Shown here one piece after another: positions 52,399-61,999 of a stretch of 64,000 nt of DNA. Source of the DNA: a gamma proteobacterium NOR5-3 (GTDB lineage: Bacteria; Pseudomonadota; Gammaproteobacteria; Pseudomonadales; Halieaceae). The translations under genes and the position numbers were made by a program. The stretch's first letter is position 1; the number at the start of each line of letters is the position of its first letter. The notes under the pieces are model-generated. The model was given only the letters and a program-made list of their open reading frames with translations, searched no databases and was not told the origin of the DNA. The stretch is from assembly GCA_000158155.1 (NCBI GenBank), contig DS999409.1, positions 171,257-235,256 of the forward strand. The letters run 5' to 3'.

Positions 52399-53619
52399 AT
52401 GACACGCCAAGAACTCTACGACCTTGTTTGGTCCAAACCCATAACGCACATCGCCAAGGAATATGGCATGTCCGATCAGGGTGTCCGTAAGCATTGCGTT
52501 AAAGCCGATATACCGTTGCCGCCCCGCGGCTACTGGGCAAAGCTGGCGCATGGTAAGAAGGTTCATCAACCCAAGCTACCGATCAAGAAACTCTCCGCTG
52601 ATGCGGACGTACCGCTGGCGCCCCGAGCAGAAAGATATCGGACGGATACCGGCTACGATCTCCGAAAACTGGCTGAGGCCAATGCAGAGTTGCAGGCCGC
52701 CTGCGCAGTGCCTGTCGAGTTACCAAAGAGCAGGCCCGCTATCGTACGAGCCGTTGCAGCTCTATTGAAGCAGGCAGATACCAGCACCCATGGACTCAAA
52801 GAGGTCGGGGGCAGCTACAGTCCTGAGCTTCTTGTGTCTAAGGACAGCATCGACCGACTCAGCCGAATACTCTACACATTGAACACCGTGGCTGAGTCGC
52901 AGTCGCATCGATTGTTTCTCGACGGTGACCGACTCTTTTGGCAGGTCGGTGATGAACGTTTTTTGGTGCGCATCAAGGAAGCCACAGACAAGAAGCCTCA
53001 TGAGCCCACAAAAGCAGAGCTGAAGGAGCAGGCCCGGCGCGCCGACTACTCCTGGTACTCCCCGAATCGAAAGGCGTATCGGTCTTGGGATTATTGTCCC
53101 TCCGGCCGGCTATCGATATCGCTGTCAGATACAGTGGGCCATCGATGGCAGCGGGAGCGCATTGAAAAGCGTTGGCGGGATACAAGGGGCAGGACCCTCG
53201 AATCGCGGCTGCCAGAGATATTCTTGTGGCTAGAGGAGGCCGAGCCTGCCGCGAGATCTAAGCGTCTGGAGACTGAGCGACAAGCGCGGGAAGAAGCTGA
53301 GCGACAGGAGCTCGTACGCCGTCAACGAGAGCGCCGGAAGCTCGCAGAGGCTCTCGAGAAGTCCATTATCGAGTTAGCTGATATCCACGAGCTTCGCAGA
53401 CGAGTGCTGGCACTAGTTGATACGATGCAGGGGCAGCTAGATTCAAGCTCGCGGCTCCTCCAGGAGATTCAGGGCTACACGGATGTTCTATTGTGTCAGC
53501 TTGTGCAAAGTGGCGCCGACAAGATTTTGGATGCTGCACAGGTTGCCGATGCGAGTGGATTGTTGATTAACGCATTGACTGAAATACCGCCTGAGCCGAA
53601 GTATCCGTGGCAATACTGA
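52399..53619 (+). CDS. HTH-containing hypothetical protein
   Basis: 406 residues. It starts MTRQELYDLVWSKPITHIAK and continues GMSDQGVRKHCVKADIPLPP then RGYWAKLAHGKK. This N-terminal helix-turn-helix with 'LYxxVWxxPxxxxAxxxGxSDxxlxKxCxxxxIPxPxxGYW' is shared by a broad group of mobile-element and bacterial hypotheticals. The centre (about 100-260) is beta-rich, with SESQSHRLFLDGDRLFWQVG-type segments. Residues about 280-370 are a coiled coil (RLETERQAREEAERQELVRR) and the end is helical. The function is unknown; DNA binding is likely from the N-terminus. It is the only rightward gene between the core operon and the restriction operon. Confidence 0.68.
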   Translation: MTRQELYDLVWSKPITHIAKEYGMSDQGVRKHCVKADIPLPPRGYWAKLAHGKKVHQPKLPIKKLSADADVPLAPRAERYRTDTGYDLRKLAEANAELQAACAVPVELPKSRPAIVRAVAALLKQADTSTHGLKEVGGSYSPELLVSKDSIDRLSRILYTLNTVAESQSHRLFLDGDRLFWQVGDERFLVRIKEATDKKPHEPTKAELKEQARRADYSWYSPNRKAYRSWDYCPSGRLSISLSDTVGHRWQRERIEKRWRDTRGRTLESRLPEIFLWLEEAEPAARSKRLETERQAREEAERQELVRRQRERRKLAEALEKSIIELADIHELRRRVLALVDTMQGQLDSSSRLLQEIQGYTDVLLCQLVQSGADKILDAAQVADASGLLINALTEIPPEPKYPWQY

Positions 53620-53641
53620 CCGTGAGGGTTGAGAAAATTTT

Positions 53642-54031
53642 TCAGAAGAGGGAACGCTTTTCTACCCACTCACTATTTGCTTTGTCTGCGTGATCTGCCT
53701 CTTCTAGCGTTCGAAAGCGAGCGTATCGATCGCAGGATGCTGCATTGTTCCCGTTTTGAACTGAGTGCTTGTATGTCTTGCAATAAACCGTGCCTTCGAT
53801 ACTCGCAGCGCCATGATATTTGCAGTTGCAGCAGTGTTTCGCATGTGCCTTGTCTTTAGGCATGGCGTTACGAATCGCCTTTTTGAGTGTCTCTCCCGCG
53901 TAGGCTTCCATTTGGAGACAGTGTAGTTCTCCAGGATCTCGGGGCGGACCGATGAGTTTTGCGTCGAGGCCGATGAGACGAGTATGGAGCGCCAAGGTAT
54001 CTTCACGGCTGACCGACCGCGACTTCTGCAT
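53642..54031 (-). CDS. small Cys-rich (zinc-ribbon-like) protein, last gene of the restriction operon
   Basis: 129 residues from the ATG at 54031, which lies inside the end of the ATPase gene (overlap 29 bp), so the two are probably coupled; a longer frame to 54088 is less likely. The middle has AKHCCNCKYHGAASIEGTVY followed by CKTYKHSVQNGNNAASCDRY: CxxC, then single Cys at about 18 and 34 residues, a possible four-Cys zinc site. The rest is charged helical (SREDTLALHTRLIGLDAKLI). No HNH pair is visible, so it is not an obvious Septu-like nuclease. Role unknown; being the last gene of hsdRMS-ATPase suggests an accessory of the ATPase. Confidence 0.6.
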   Translation of the reverse strand: MQKSRSVSREDTLALHTRLIGLDAKLIGPPRDPGELHCLQMEAYAGETLKKAIRNAMPKDKAHAKHCCNCKYHGAASIEGTVYCKTYKHSVQNGNNAASCDRYARFRTLEEADHADKANSEWVEKRSLF

Positions 54032-55877
54032 TGATCTGCGCTTCGATAAACTCGAACACTGGTCGAAAGCACTCAAAGTGAGCAGCATCGATGGTTGGGA
54101 CTACTTTTCTTGCGAATTTGGTCTTCTTACAATGAAGCTTTCGAATATTGCCGGGGCGAGACTGGTCGTCACAGAAATGTTCTTCGAGACCCGGAGCATC
54201 ATGGAATAGCAGCTCTATCGGCAGAGCAGACCTTTCCCGATAGTGTTCGCCGTTTTTGGGGTTTATGACTTGTGCCCGAATCGAAAGATCAGGTGGCACC
54301 GGTAAGAGAATGAAGAACCCAGGGTGGTTTTGCTTGCGCCGCACGAGTCCGCGAGCAACGTCTTGTTGGACAAAGTCTGTGTTGTTGGAATTCCAATTAT
54401 TGTAGGCCTCATCAAAGTCGAAAAGGCCGAAGAACTGCCGATTCGGATGGTCATTGTAAATCGACTCCTCTCTCAACAATGCTCCGAGAAAACCACACCC
54501 GAACGTATCTTGGATTTCGAAGGGACGTGGTAGCGCTCCGTACAGTTTTCCCCACGCAACCTCCAGGATCACGGCGTCAGTCACACCCTCAGTAAAGACG
54601 ACGGGTCCTTGTGTGCTTTCGAGGGCGTGGTGGATGCTCAGTTGCGCTTCCGCTTCCGAAAAGCTGATCAGCCCTGCTGAGAGCGAGCCGATGATCTCAG
54701 ACTTCTCTTTCTGGGCGGGCGTGACCTTACGATCGTTCACCTCGAAGACGCGCAGGCGTGTTTCGACCTGAGCGGCGATGGTGGAGGCGCTGTGGCTGCT
54801 CATCAGAATATGGTTGGTGCGCGCCGCCTCTTCGGAAATCTGGAGAACCTGGGAGAGGAAATCATATTGCCATTCGGGGTGAAGAAAGGCGTCCGGCTCA
54901 TCGAGCAGGGTGACGCATTCGCGGTTCTTGAACAGCTCTGAAATGGCAAACAGGTAAATCGACTGGAACTGACCGTCGCTGAAGGCGCGGGAGGTCACCT
55001 CGACTTCCCCGCCAAGGCGCACCGGGATAGAGACATTCTCGATCATGCCGAGCGCGCGCAAGGCGTTGAACTGGCAGAACACTTCGTCAGCAGGCGTATT
55101 TGCGAAAGTCTCGCGGAACTTTTCGACGTCAATGTCGAGGCGGTAGGTATCGCTGTCGCGCGCGTAGAGCGATCCGGGCGTGAAGTCGCCGGTGATACAG
55201 CCGAGCAGCTGGTCCAGAAACTCCCGCGCGACGCCCTGCACGCCCCAGAACAGCTCATAATCCGCAAACGGATCATACTGGCGTGACTGATGGACGATTC
55301 CCTTGCTGGGGCGGCGCAGTTTGAGCCAGGTCGTGCTGCCGACGCCCTCAATCCCCAGCTTGGTGCAGAGGAATTGCCGCGCACGGGTGTCCTCCGGCAT
55401 CATCAGCATAAGGGCGAGGAGAAGCGCCTTATAGTCCGGCCCGATGCCGATAAAGCGGGGAAGCTCTGCCACATTGGACTTGCGCACCTTGCTTCGATAG
55501 CTTGCCTGATAGCGGTCGATCAGTTCGGCCACAGTCTCGTTCTGGCCGGAATAATAGACGATGACATTGGCAGGCAGCGGCGTGCGCCCAATCTTCTGGC
55601 GCACCTTGCCAGTGATGGAAAGCTGACCGTCCCGCCAGCCAAGCTCGATGCGCGTGCCTTTGGTTTCCCAGATGAGGGTATAGTCGAAGCCCGGTCCCGC
55701 ATTGCCTGCGCCGAAGGTGTAGAGATGGTCAAACATCTCGATCAGGGCTTCAAGGAAGTTGGATTTGCCGCAGCCATTCTTGCCAACAAAGATATCGATG
55801 AATTCCTCGCCCTCGAAATCAAGCGAGAAATCGCGGAGGTTCTTGTAGCGGCTGATCGAGACGGAGCGAAGGCGCAT
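54003..55877 (-). CDS. AAA/ABC-type ATPase with C-terminal TOPRIM domain (OLD/RloAB-like)
   Basis: 624 residues. The ATPase domain has Walker A GKNGCGKS (32-39), a signature-like SDGQFQS (300-306), Walker B LLDEPD (324-329) and the H-loop His362 in MSSHSAST. A TOPRIM-like domain follows: TEGVTDA (Glu430, Asp434) and FDFDEA (Asp487/Asp489), which are the metal-binding acids of OLD-family nucleases. The C-terminal 110 residues are unassigned. The ATG at 55877 overlaps the stop of hsdS in TAATG, and the next gene overlaps its end, so it is co-translated with type I restriction genes. Related ATPase/TOPRIM pairs next to type I systems (RloA/RloB in Campylobacter) or as GajA in Gabija act in phage defence. 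Its specific trigger is unknown. Confidence 0.82.
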   Translation of the reverse strand: MRLRSVSISRYKNLRDFSLDFEGEEFIDIFVGKNGCGKSNFLEALIEMFDHLYTFGAGNAGPGFDYTLIWETKGTRIELGWRDGQLSITGKVRQKIGRTPLPANVIVYYSGQNETVAELIDRYQASYRSKVRKSNVAELPRFIGIGPDYKALLLALMLMMPEDTRARQFLCTKLGIEGVGSTTWLKLRRPSKGIVHQSRQYDPFADYELFWGVQGVAREFLDQLLGCITGDFTPGSLYARDSDTYRLDIDVEKFRETFANTPADEVFCQFNALRALGMIENVSIPVRLGGEVEVTSRAFSDGQFQSIYLFAISELFKNRECVTLLDEPDAFLHPEWQYDFLSQVLQISEEAARTNHILMSSHSASTIAAQVETRLRVFEVNDRKVTPAQKEKSEIIGSLSAGLISFSEAEAQLSIHHALESTQGPVVFTEGVTDAVILEVAWGKLYGALPRPFEIQDTFGCGFLGALLREESIYNDHPNRQFFGLFDFDEAYNNWNSNNTDFVQQDVARGLVRRKQNHPGFFILLPVPPDLSIRAQVINPKNGEHYRERSALPIELLFHDAPGLEEHFCDDQSRPGNIRKLHCKKTKFARKVVPTIDAAHFECFRPVFEFIEAQINAEVAVGQP

Positions 55878-57589
55878 TAGGCGGCGCTCGCGGTGATAGC
55901 ATCGCTCAGCTTGATTTCCAGGCCCGCCAGATCAGCCAAAGATTTCGAAGCCCGCTCGCAGAGCTGAAAAAGCTCATCCACCCGCTGGAGAATGCGCTCC
56001 TGCTCTCGAATTGCCGGAATCGGAACCGGGTATGCTCGAACCACTGTCATATTGACGCGTGGGGCAGCCCCACCGGTTGTCTTTTGCTTCGCAAACTCCT
56101 GAAGCCAAGGCGAGTTGATGACCAGCTCTAGAAAGGGAGGAAGCACCGCTTGGTTCGCGCGGATCAGCATTAACCTTTGGCCGAGGCATAGTTTGGTTTC
56201 GGCAGGTATCCTCGCTCCTATTCCCAAAATTCCACCCTCTCGCTTGTACAGAATGTCGCCCTCTCGGGGCTCCAAACGTGCAATTCGCTCGATGTATGTA
56301 TCTTCGGAAACGTAGTTTGGCTTGGATAGGTCGAGGTGGCCCGCAAAGATCTGGTCTGACTTTACGCAAATCTCGCCGTCGTCTGTCCACTTCGGCGTGG
56401 TATGGGGGCAGTCGACAATGTTCGAGCTTACCCGGCTTAGAGGCTCAATGGTCCAACCAGGTGGTAGCCGGAAGAGAGCAGCGCGCTTTTCAAATGCGTC
56501 TAAGTCGAAATTTTCAGCGTCCCTATCGGCGCGCAGCTTTTTCTGGTTTGAGCTGTCTTCAGTTCGATCTTGCGCGCAGAGCATTCCACGAACGCCGAGA
56601 TCAACAATATTCTGCTTCAGGGCGTCGATGCTTTCTTCGGTGGTGAAGAGAGTGTCGAAATGGGTCTCAATCCGGGACCAGTTCTGGGCAAGGTCGTGTG
56701 CGTCCTGACTGTTCACGAGGATGGCGAGGAGTTCGCGGACGAGGGTTTCGTGGGTCGCCATCCCCGCGCGCGTGCCCGCCTCCAGCGCATCCGCCAGCGT
56801 CATTAGCTCATCCACCTTCGCCACAATCCGCTTCTGCTCCGCGAGCGGCGGGAGGGGGAATGGTGCTTCACGCGCTTTTGGCGTCCCGAGCCTCGGCAGA
56901 TTCATCCCGTGCACAGAAGAAGATGCATATTGAACAAAATGCGGGGATTTTAGAAACAGTCGCAAGTAGCGCGGATCAATTCCAAAGTGCCCGCGCACAG
57001 GGATCATCTCCGTTGTGCACACCCCACCTTCGTCAGCGACAATGACCTTATCGAGATAGGGCCGCAGTTTCCCGTAGATGACGTCGCCAGCCTCGAACAT
57101 GCTTTTGGAACTTTGAAAGGGCCGGTCTTCAAAGCGTACTTTTTGAAGTAGTCGGGAAGTACCCTTTTCAACATCCTCGAGTTCAAGCACCCAAGTATCA
57201 GGGCCAAGATCTGTTCCGTCGGTCTTGTCGGAGTATCCATAGTTCGTGCAGCTGCCTAATGCGATCCACTGCCAGCTTAGCGGAAGTTCGTACCAATGCT
57301 GATCTTTGGGTAAGGGCTCACAATTTGACGCACCCCGTATAGCCTTCTTTGCAATCAGTTTTTTTGCCGCGGCCTCGATCTTCGGCACCAACTCGCCCAC
57401 ATCCCCGTCCACCGGGTCCTGTGGCACCAGCTTGCCGCGCACGGCAAGGTCAAGGATCAGGCTGCGGAGCTTGTCGATCCCATAGAGACCGATCTTGCCG
57501 CCATTCCCGCGCCCCGAACCGGATTTGCGCTCCATAGCGCCGGTCCAGATGTCGAGATGATCGACCAGAAGCTGCGCCGGACCGCTCAT
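55877..57589 (-). CDS. hsdS: type I restriction-modification specificity subunit
   Basis: 570 residues. Two target-recognition domains are visible. TRD1 is at about 95-235 (LPLSWQWIALGSCTNYGYSD...), with the spacer PLPPLAEQKRIVAKVDELMT at about 245-265. TRD2 is at about 370-530 (LPPGWTIEPLSRVSSNIVDC...), with the C-terminal repeat PIPAIREQERILQRVDELFQ, matching the spacer. Such repeated helices set the distance between the two half-sites. Both TRDs look intact. Its start overlaps the end of hsdM by four bases and its stop overlaps the ATPase start. The DNA site cannot be read from the sequence. Confidence 0.9.
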   Translation of the reverse strand: MSGPAQLLVDHLDIWTGAMERKSGSGRGNGGKIGLYGIDKLRSLILDLAVRGKLVPQDPVDGDVGELVPKIEAAAKKLIAKKAIRGASNCEPLPKDQHWYELPLSWQWIALGSCTNYGYSDKTDGTDLGPDTWVLELEDVEKGTSRLLQKVRFEDRPFQSSKSMFEAGDVIYGKLRPYLDKVIVADEGGVCTTEMIPVRGHFGIDPRYLRLFLKSPHFVQYASSSVHGMNLPRLGTPKAREAPFPLPPLAEQKRIVAKVDELMTLADALEAGTRAGMATHETLVRELLAILVNSQDAHDLAQNWSRIETHFDTLFTTEESIDALKQNIVDLGVRGMLCAQDRTEDSSNQKKLRADRDAENFDLDAFEKRAALFRLPPGWTIEPLSRVSSNIVDCPHTTPKWTDDGEICVKSDQIFAGHLDLSKPNYVSEDTYIERIARLEPREGDILYKREGGILGIGARIPAETKLCLGQRLMLIRANQAVLPPFLELVINSPWLQEFAKQKTTGGAAPRVNMTVVRAYPVPIPAIREQERILQRVDELFQLCERASKSLADLAGLEIKLSDAITASAA

Positions 57590-59055
57590 GGCTTCTTCCC
57601 CAGCGCGTCGGACAGGATCGCCTTCAGCCGATCGCGCAGGCCCTGCACCTCGCGCTGGCTCTGCGCATAGGCGGCGAGCAATACGTCTGGGTCATGAATT
57701 TCCGCCTCGGCCACATGCGGGTTCTTTTCGTCGAGATTGTATCCCCGCGTGGCGACATGGTCCGCCGTCACTTTCCAGGCGTGAGGATTTTCCGTGCGCG
57801 TGCGGAATTTCGTTGCCTCATCGCCCCACCAATCGCGCAAGGCGTCGAATTCCTCAAACTGCATAGGGCGGCCCTTGTTATAGTTCACCACGCCTTCCGG
57901 ATAGGGTTGTTCCCAGAACCAGATGTCCTCTGTCGGCTGGCCCTTGGTGAAGAAGAGGATGTTGGTCTTGATGCCCGTATAGGGGTTGAACACACCGCCC
58001 GGCAGGCGAATGATCGTGTGCAGATTGCAGGTTTCAATCAGGTCTTTCTTGATCGAGGACTTGGTGCCCTCACCAAACAGGAAGCCATCAGGCAGGATGA
58101 CGCCCGCCCGGCCATTGACGCGCAGCAGCTTGATGATCAGCGCCATGAACAGGTCAGCAGTCTCGCGCGTGCGATACTGGGCCGGGAAATTGTTCTCGAT
58201 CCCGTCTTCTTCCATTCCGCCAAAGGGCGGGTTGGTGGCGATGACGTGGACGCGGTCCTTGTCGCCATAATCCTTGAACGGGCGCGCCAGCGTGTTGTCG
58301 TGGGCAATACCTGTCGGCGTGTCGATGCCGTGCAGGATCATGTTCGTAATGCAGAGGTTGAAAGGCATCGACTTTTTCTCGACGCCGCGAAGAGTGCGCG
58401 CGAGGGTTTCGCGGTCGGCGCTGGTTCTGACGAATTGCTGCTTGTGGTCGATGGCGCAGGAGAGAAAGCCGCCCGTACCGCAGGCTGGGTCGAACACGAT
58501 CTCGTCCAGTTGCGGGTTCAGCCGGTCGATGATCAGGCGCGTGACGGCGCGCGGGGTGTAGAACTCGCCCGCATTGCCGGCGCTTTGCAGGTCCTTCAGG
58601 ATCTTCTCATAGATGTCGCCAAAGGTATGACGGTTCTCGGTGTTGTTGAAGTCGATCTCGTTGATCTTGTTGATGACCTGCCGCATCAGCGTGCCGGACT
58701 TCATGAAGTTCAGCGCGCCATCAAAGATCGATCTGACGACCTGGGCACGCTTGCCAACCGCGCCTTGTGCCTGAAGCTCCTTAAGTTTGGGAAAAAGGAC
58801 GCCATTGACGAAATCGAGAAGCGCCTCGCCGGTCTGGCCTTCCGGATTGGCCGCCCAGTTTCGCCACCGCAGATGCTCCGGGATCGGCGAAACGAAGTCA
58901 TCCTCGATCAGTTCGAGTTCGGCCTCCCGGTCATCAAGGATCTTCAAAAAGATCATCCAGACAAGCTGGCTTATGCGCTGGGCGTCGCCATCGACGCCGA
59001 CATCCTTGCGCATGATGTCCTGAATGGATTTGATAACGCCGGTGATATTCGTCAT
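57586..59055 (-). CDS. hsdM: type I restriction-modification N6-adenine methylase subunit
   Basis: 489 residues. An N-terminal helical domain (about 1-150: [20 protein letters not shown]) is followed by the methylase fold with motif [11 protein letters not shown] (about 188-197) and motif IV NPPF (275-278), the NPPF form of N6-adenine methylases. The tail [20 protein letters not shown] is a coiled helix that contacts HsdS in the family. The ATG at 59055 overlaps the end of hsdR (ATGA) and the end overlaps hsdS. It would methylate the HsdS target and, with HsdR, form the restriction complex. Long frames on the opposite strand (up to 460 codons) are shadows. Confidence 0.93.
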   Translation of the reverse strand: MTNITGVIKSIQDIMRKDVGVDGDAQRISQLVWMIFLKILDDREAELELIEDDFVSPIPEHLRWRNWAANPEGQTGEALLDFVNGVLFPKLKELQAQGAVGKRAQVVRSIFDGALNFMKSGTLMRQVINKINEIDFNNTENRHTFGDIYEKILKDLQSAGNAGEFYTPRAVTRLIIDRLNPQLDEIVFDPACGTGGFLSCAIDHKQQFVRTSADRETLARTLRGVEKKSMPFNLCITNMILHGIDTPTGIAHDNTLARPFKDYGDKDRVHVIATNPPFGGMEEDGIENNFPAQYRTRETADLFMALIIKLLRVNGRAGVILPDGFLFGEGTKSSIKKDLIETCNLHTIIRLPGGVFNPYTGIKTNILFFTKGQPTEDIWFWEQPYPEGVVNYNKGRPMQFEEFDALRDWWGDEATKFRTRTENPHAWKVTADHVATRGYNLDEKNPHVAEAEIHDPDVLLAAYAQSQREVQGLRDRLKAILSDALGKKP

Positions 59056-61400
59056 TCGTTGTTGGCCGTTCCGTAGATTTGGTCTTCAAGATCGCGGATC
59101 GCCTGCTCATAAGCCGCTTTGCCGCCAAAGACAGAGTTGATGATTTCGACCGGCGTGCCGATGTCGCTAAACGGTTTCAGCTTCAGCACCTTGGCCTGTT
59201 CAATGCTGGTGACGCCTTCGTCAGCATATTTGTCGAGCAGGGCTTCGAGCACGGCGCGGGCGCGCTCGCCATACTTGGCGAAATAGTCCCGCTTCTTGAC
59301 CTTCTCGGCCCGCTCGCGGCGCGTCAGGGGCGGCTGGTCGTAGGCGACGTGGCATAGCAGGTCGAAATCGCCGACGTCGCGGCCCACCTCTTCGGCGAGG
59401 TTTGCCAGCAGGATACCGCGCTCTTCAAGCTCGTCGATGATGGCCTGTTTACGGTCGCTTGCCTGCCATTTGCGAATGAACTCATTCAGCGAGCGGTATT
59501 CCTCGTGCATCTGCTTTCTGGTGAACTCGCGATAGGATTCGGTGATCAGTTGACCATCCGGTCCCAGGAACTCGATACGCTCCGCGATGATCCGGGCATC
59601 AACGCCGGTGACCCTGATCTTGGTGACGCCTGTGGTGTCGTCCTCGTCGTCATCTTCGAAGTCGTCATCATCGCCGGGGTCCGGCGGAACGATGGGATCA
59701 TCCGGGTCCGGCTCGTAAATAACCACGGGATCGCCATCGAAATCCGGATCGCGGAAGAGCTCGGTCGCCTTCTTGAAATCCATGATGTTGAAGAAGTATT
59801 TATTGTTCTGTTCATCGATCCGGGTGCCGCGCCCGATGATCTGCTTAAACATGGTCATCGAGTTAATCGTGCGGTCGAGGACGATCAGCTTGCAGGTCTT
59901 CGCATCAACGCCGGTTGTCAGTAGCTGCGAGGTTGTGGCGATGACAGGGTATGGCTCTTCCGGGTCGATGAAGCGATCCAGTTCAGCTTTGCCTTCCGGG
60001 CTGTCGCCCGTGATGCGCATGACGTATTTTGAGTTGTTGCGGGCGAGGTCGCCTGCTGCGTTGACGATTGCCTTGCGCATGCGCTCGGCGTGATCGATGT
60101 CTTCGCAAAAGATGATGGTTTTCGACATCGGGTCGGTCGCGTGCAGGAACTGCATCACCCGGTCGGCAACAAGCTTTGTGCGCTTGTTCAGGACCAGAAT
60201 GCGGTCCATGTCCTTTTGATTATACTCACGCTCTTCAATCTCGTTGCCCAAGTCGTCCAGCATGCCGGGCGGCGGGGTCCATCCTTCGATGTCGCGATCG
60301 ATATCGATGCGAATAACCTTGTAGGGAGCCAGGAAGCCGTCTTCGACCCCCTGCTTCAGGCTGTAGGTATAAACTGGTTCGCCGAAATAGGTGATGTTGG
60401 AGGCGTACTTCGTTTCTTTCGGTGTGGCCGTCATTCCAAGCTGAATCGCGCCAGAAAAGTATTCTAGGATTTCGCGCCAGGCGGCGTCTTCCGCTGCGCT
60501 TCCCCGGTGACATTCGTCGATAATAATTAGGTCGAAAAAGTCAGGCGATACGGATTTGAACGCTTTGTCGGAAGGATTCGGTCCCGTCAGAGCCTGATAC
60601 AAACCGAGATGAATCTCGTAAGCTGGATCAATTTTGCGATCCGCGATCTTGGTCATCACCGCGCCGAAAGGCTTGAAGTCATTCACCAGCGTCTGATTGA
60701 CGAGGATGTTTCGATCCGCAAGGAAGAGGATGCGTTTGGCTTTTCCGGCCTTCCACAAGCGCCAGATAATCTGAAACGTTGTGTAGGTCTTCCCTGTGCC
60801 GGTTGCCATGACCAGCAGAAGGCGTCGCTGGCCCTTGGCGACGGCCTCAATAACCCGGTTGATCGCCTCCACTTGATAGTAGCGCGGCTCCTTTTCACCC
60901 GCGTCAGCGTGATAAGGTTGAGCGACTAGGGCGACTTCAGGCTCTGCGATGTTGCGGTGTCGCTTGTACCGTTCCCAAAGCTCGCTCGGATCCGGGAAGG
61001 CACCCAGATCAAACTCGTATTCGATGGGCTGACCTTCGGCAGCGGCTTTGTCATGGGCCGCAAAAGCGTCCCCGTTCGAGCTGAACGCACTCGGCACATC
61101 GAGGATTTCGGCGTAGCCCAAAGCCTGTTGAATGCCGTCGGATACGCCGTGTTTGTTGTCCTTTGCTTCGACAACAGCAATTGGAATCGACGGCTTCCAG
61201 TAGAGGACGTAGTCGGCAAACTTGCGCAGCTTCTTGTTTCGTGACGACAGATTTCCGCGAACGACAACCGGCCCGGGTGTCAGGGTCACTTCTCGGCGGA
61301 TTTGCAAAAACTGGTCCCAGTTTGCCTCTTTGATTGCAGGTGTAATGAACAGATCGCAGATATCTGTTTCACTCAGGAGCCGTTTTTCTTCCTTATCCAT
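59052..61400 (-). CDS. hsdR: type I restriction-modification restriction/translocase subunit
   Basis: 782 residues from the ATG at 61400, preceded by GGAG at normal distance; a further 37 in-frame codons upstream (to 61511) lack a site and look like extra. The nuclease core is at [20 protein letters not shown] (Asp63, Glu78, Lys80, PD-(D/E)xK). Helicase motifs include Walker A ATGTGKT (199-205), DECH (295-298) and TATPKE. A C-terminal EcoEI_R_C-like part ends at 59052. This is a full-length type I R subunit. It is the first gene of the leftward operon hsdR-hsdM-hsdS-ATPase-Cys protein, and the right end of the island follows after about 340 bp. Confidence 0.93.
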   Translation of the reverse strand: MDKEEKRLLSETDICDLFITPAIKEANWDQFLQIRREVTLTPGPVVVRGNLSSRNKKLRKFADYVLYWKPSIPIAVVEAKDNKHGVSDGIQQALGYAEILDVPSAFSSNGDAFAAHDKAAAEGQPIEYEFDLGAFPDPSELWERYKRHRNIAEPEVALVAQPYHADAGEKEPRYYQVEAINRVIEAVAKGQRRLLLVMATGTGKTYTTFQIIWRLWKAGKAKRILFLADRNILVNQTLVNDFKPFGAVMTKIADRKIDPAYEIHLGLYQALTGPNPSDKAFKSVSPDFFDLIIIDECHRGSAAEDAAWREILEYFSGAIQLGMTATPKETKYASNITYFGEPVYTYSLKQGVEDGFLAPYKVIRIDIDRDIEGWTPPPGMLDDLGNEIEEREYNQKDMDRILVLNKRTKLVADRVMQFLHATDPMSKTIIFCEDIDHAERMRKAIVNAAGDLARNNSKYVMRITGDSPEGKAELDRFIDPEEPYPVIATTSQLLTTGVDAKTCKLIVLDRTINSMTMFKQIIGRGTRIDEQNNKYFFNIMDFKKATELFRDPDFDGDPVVIYEPDPDDPIVPPDPGDDDDFEDDDEDDTTGVTKIRVTGVDARIIAERIEFLGPDGQLITESYREFTRKQMHEEYRSLNEFIRKWQASDRKQAIIDELEERGILLANLAEEVGRDVGDFDLLCHVAYDQPPLTRRERAEKVKKRDYFAKYGERARAVLEALLDKYADEGVTSIEQAKVLKLKPFSDIGTPVEIINSVFGGKAAYEQAIRDLEDQIYGTANNE

Positions 61401-61641
61401 TGCTGCTCCGGGGCCAAGCTCTCTAACCATCTTTGGTATTGAATTGTCGTGCAAAAACAACCCTTTGCGGCGAAATCTATAACCGAGGTTGTCAAAGAAG
61501 TCCTCGTCCACATTCTTCAGGTACAGGATTGATTCGTCCCGGCAGCGGATATTGTAACGCAGCGGCCCGCCGGATTTTCATTTTGTGCACCCTTGACTCA
61601 GGCGTATGCCGGTTGGCATGTACCCGCAGACAATCTTCCAG

Positions 61642-61730
61642 GGCTCTTCAACATTCACGGGGGACACCGGGGCTCATTAAACTGAATTTGCGGAAACGGT
61701 TTAATGGAGAACTCCCGATGTCTCACGCAG
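61642..61730 (+). repeat. dispersed about 90-bp repeat, copy C
   Basis: ACGGGGGACACCGGGGCTCA, then TTAAACTGAATTTGCGGAAA and GATGTCTCACGCA. It is closer to copy A than to copy B. It ends only six bases before the right attachment repeat begins (61737), so the element end and this repeat may be related. The rest of 61401-61641 has no gene. Confidence 0.6.
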
Positions 61731-61736
61731 GCGCGA

Positions 61737-61838
61737 CCACCGACCCATAGTCGAATGGTCAAACCCATAGAAAAGCTATAAAAATCAGGAAGATGGTGGG
61801 CCCAGTAGGACTTGAACCTACGACCAATCGATTATGAG
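61737..61838 (-). repeat. 102-bp right attachment repeat overlapping intact tRNA-Ile2
   Basis: It matches 37606-37707 with one mismatch over 102 bp. The first 57 bases lie downstream of the tRNA 3' end and the last 45 are the tRNA from CCA to the anticodon loop. The intact tRNA continues to 61870 without interruption, which identifies this as the tRNA-proximal end of the element. Confidence 0.9.
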
Positions 61839-61870
61839 TCGACTGCTCTAACCAACTGAGCTATGGGCCC
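61794..61870 (-). tRNA. ileX-like: tRNA-Ile2 (CAT anticodon, lysidine type)
   Basis: 77 bases including the encoded CCA. The acceptor stem is GGGCCCA/TGGGCCC, the D-arm GCTC..GAGC, the anticodon stem GTCGA/TCGAT (one G-U pair), and loop CTCATAA gives anticodon CAT. The T-arm is GTAGG-TTCAAGT-CCTAC. Variable and T-arm sequence (TTGGTC, TTCAAGTCC) match E. coli ileX more closely than elongator or initiator tRNA-Met, so it is called Ile2, which needs tilS lysidine for isoleucine decoding. The 3' half is the target site of the integrated segments. Confidence 0.93.
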
Positions 61871-61947
61871 CAAGAGAATGTTGCGACGCGAGATTATAGG
61901 GGATCACAGTCCCGTGCGCACCGGCTTTTGAACTTGAATCTATCGGC

Positions 61948-61976
61948 AAAAAAAACGCCCCGCGAGGGGGGCGTTT
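61948..61976 (-). terminator. Rho-independent terminator of the arylsulfatase gene
   Basis: Read leftwards: AAACGCCCC, an inverted CGAGGGGGGCGTTT-type arm, then a run of at least eight T. It sits 24 bases beyond the arylsulfatase stop codon and before the tRNA. Confidence 0.9.
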
Positions 61977-61999
61977 CTCATTGAAGCCTGACGACGGAG

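Noticed and set aside
53642-54088. Septu-like PtuA/PtuB pair for the ATPase and the Cys-rich protein
   Set aside because: The small protein lacks an HNH pattern and the ATPase has a TOPRIM domain, which PtuA lacks.
57694-59076. 460-codon frame on the plus strand opposite hsdM
   Set aside because: It runs fully antisense to a recognised methylase with intact motifs, and its product has no family features; it is a shadow of codon bias.
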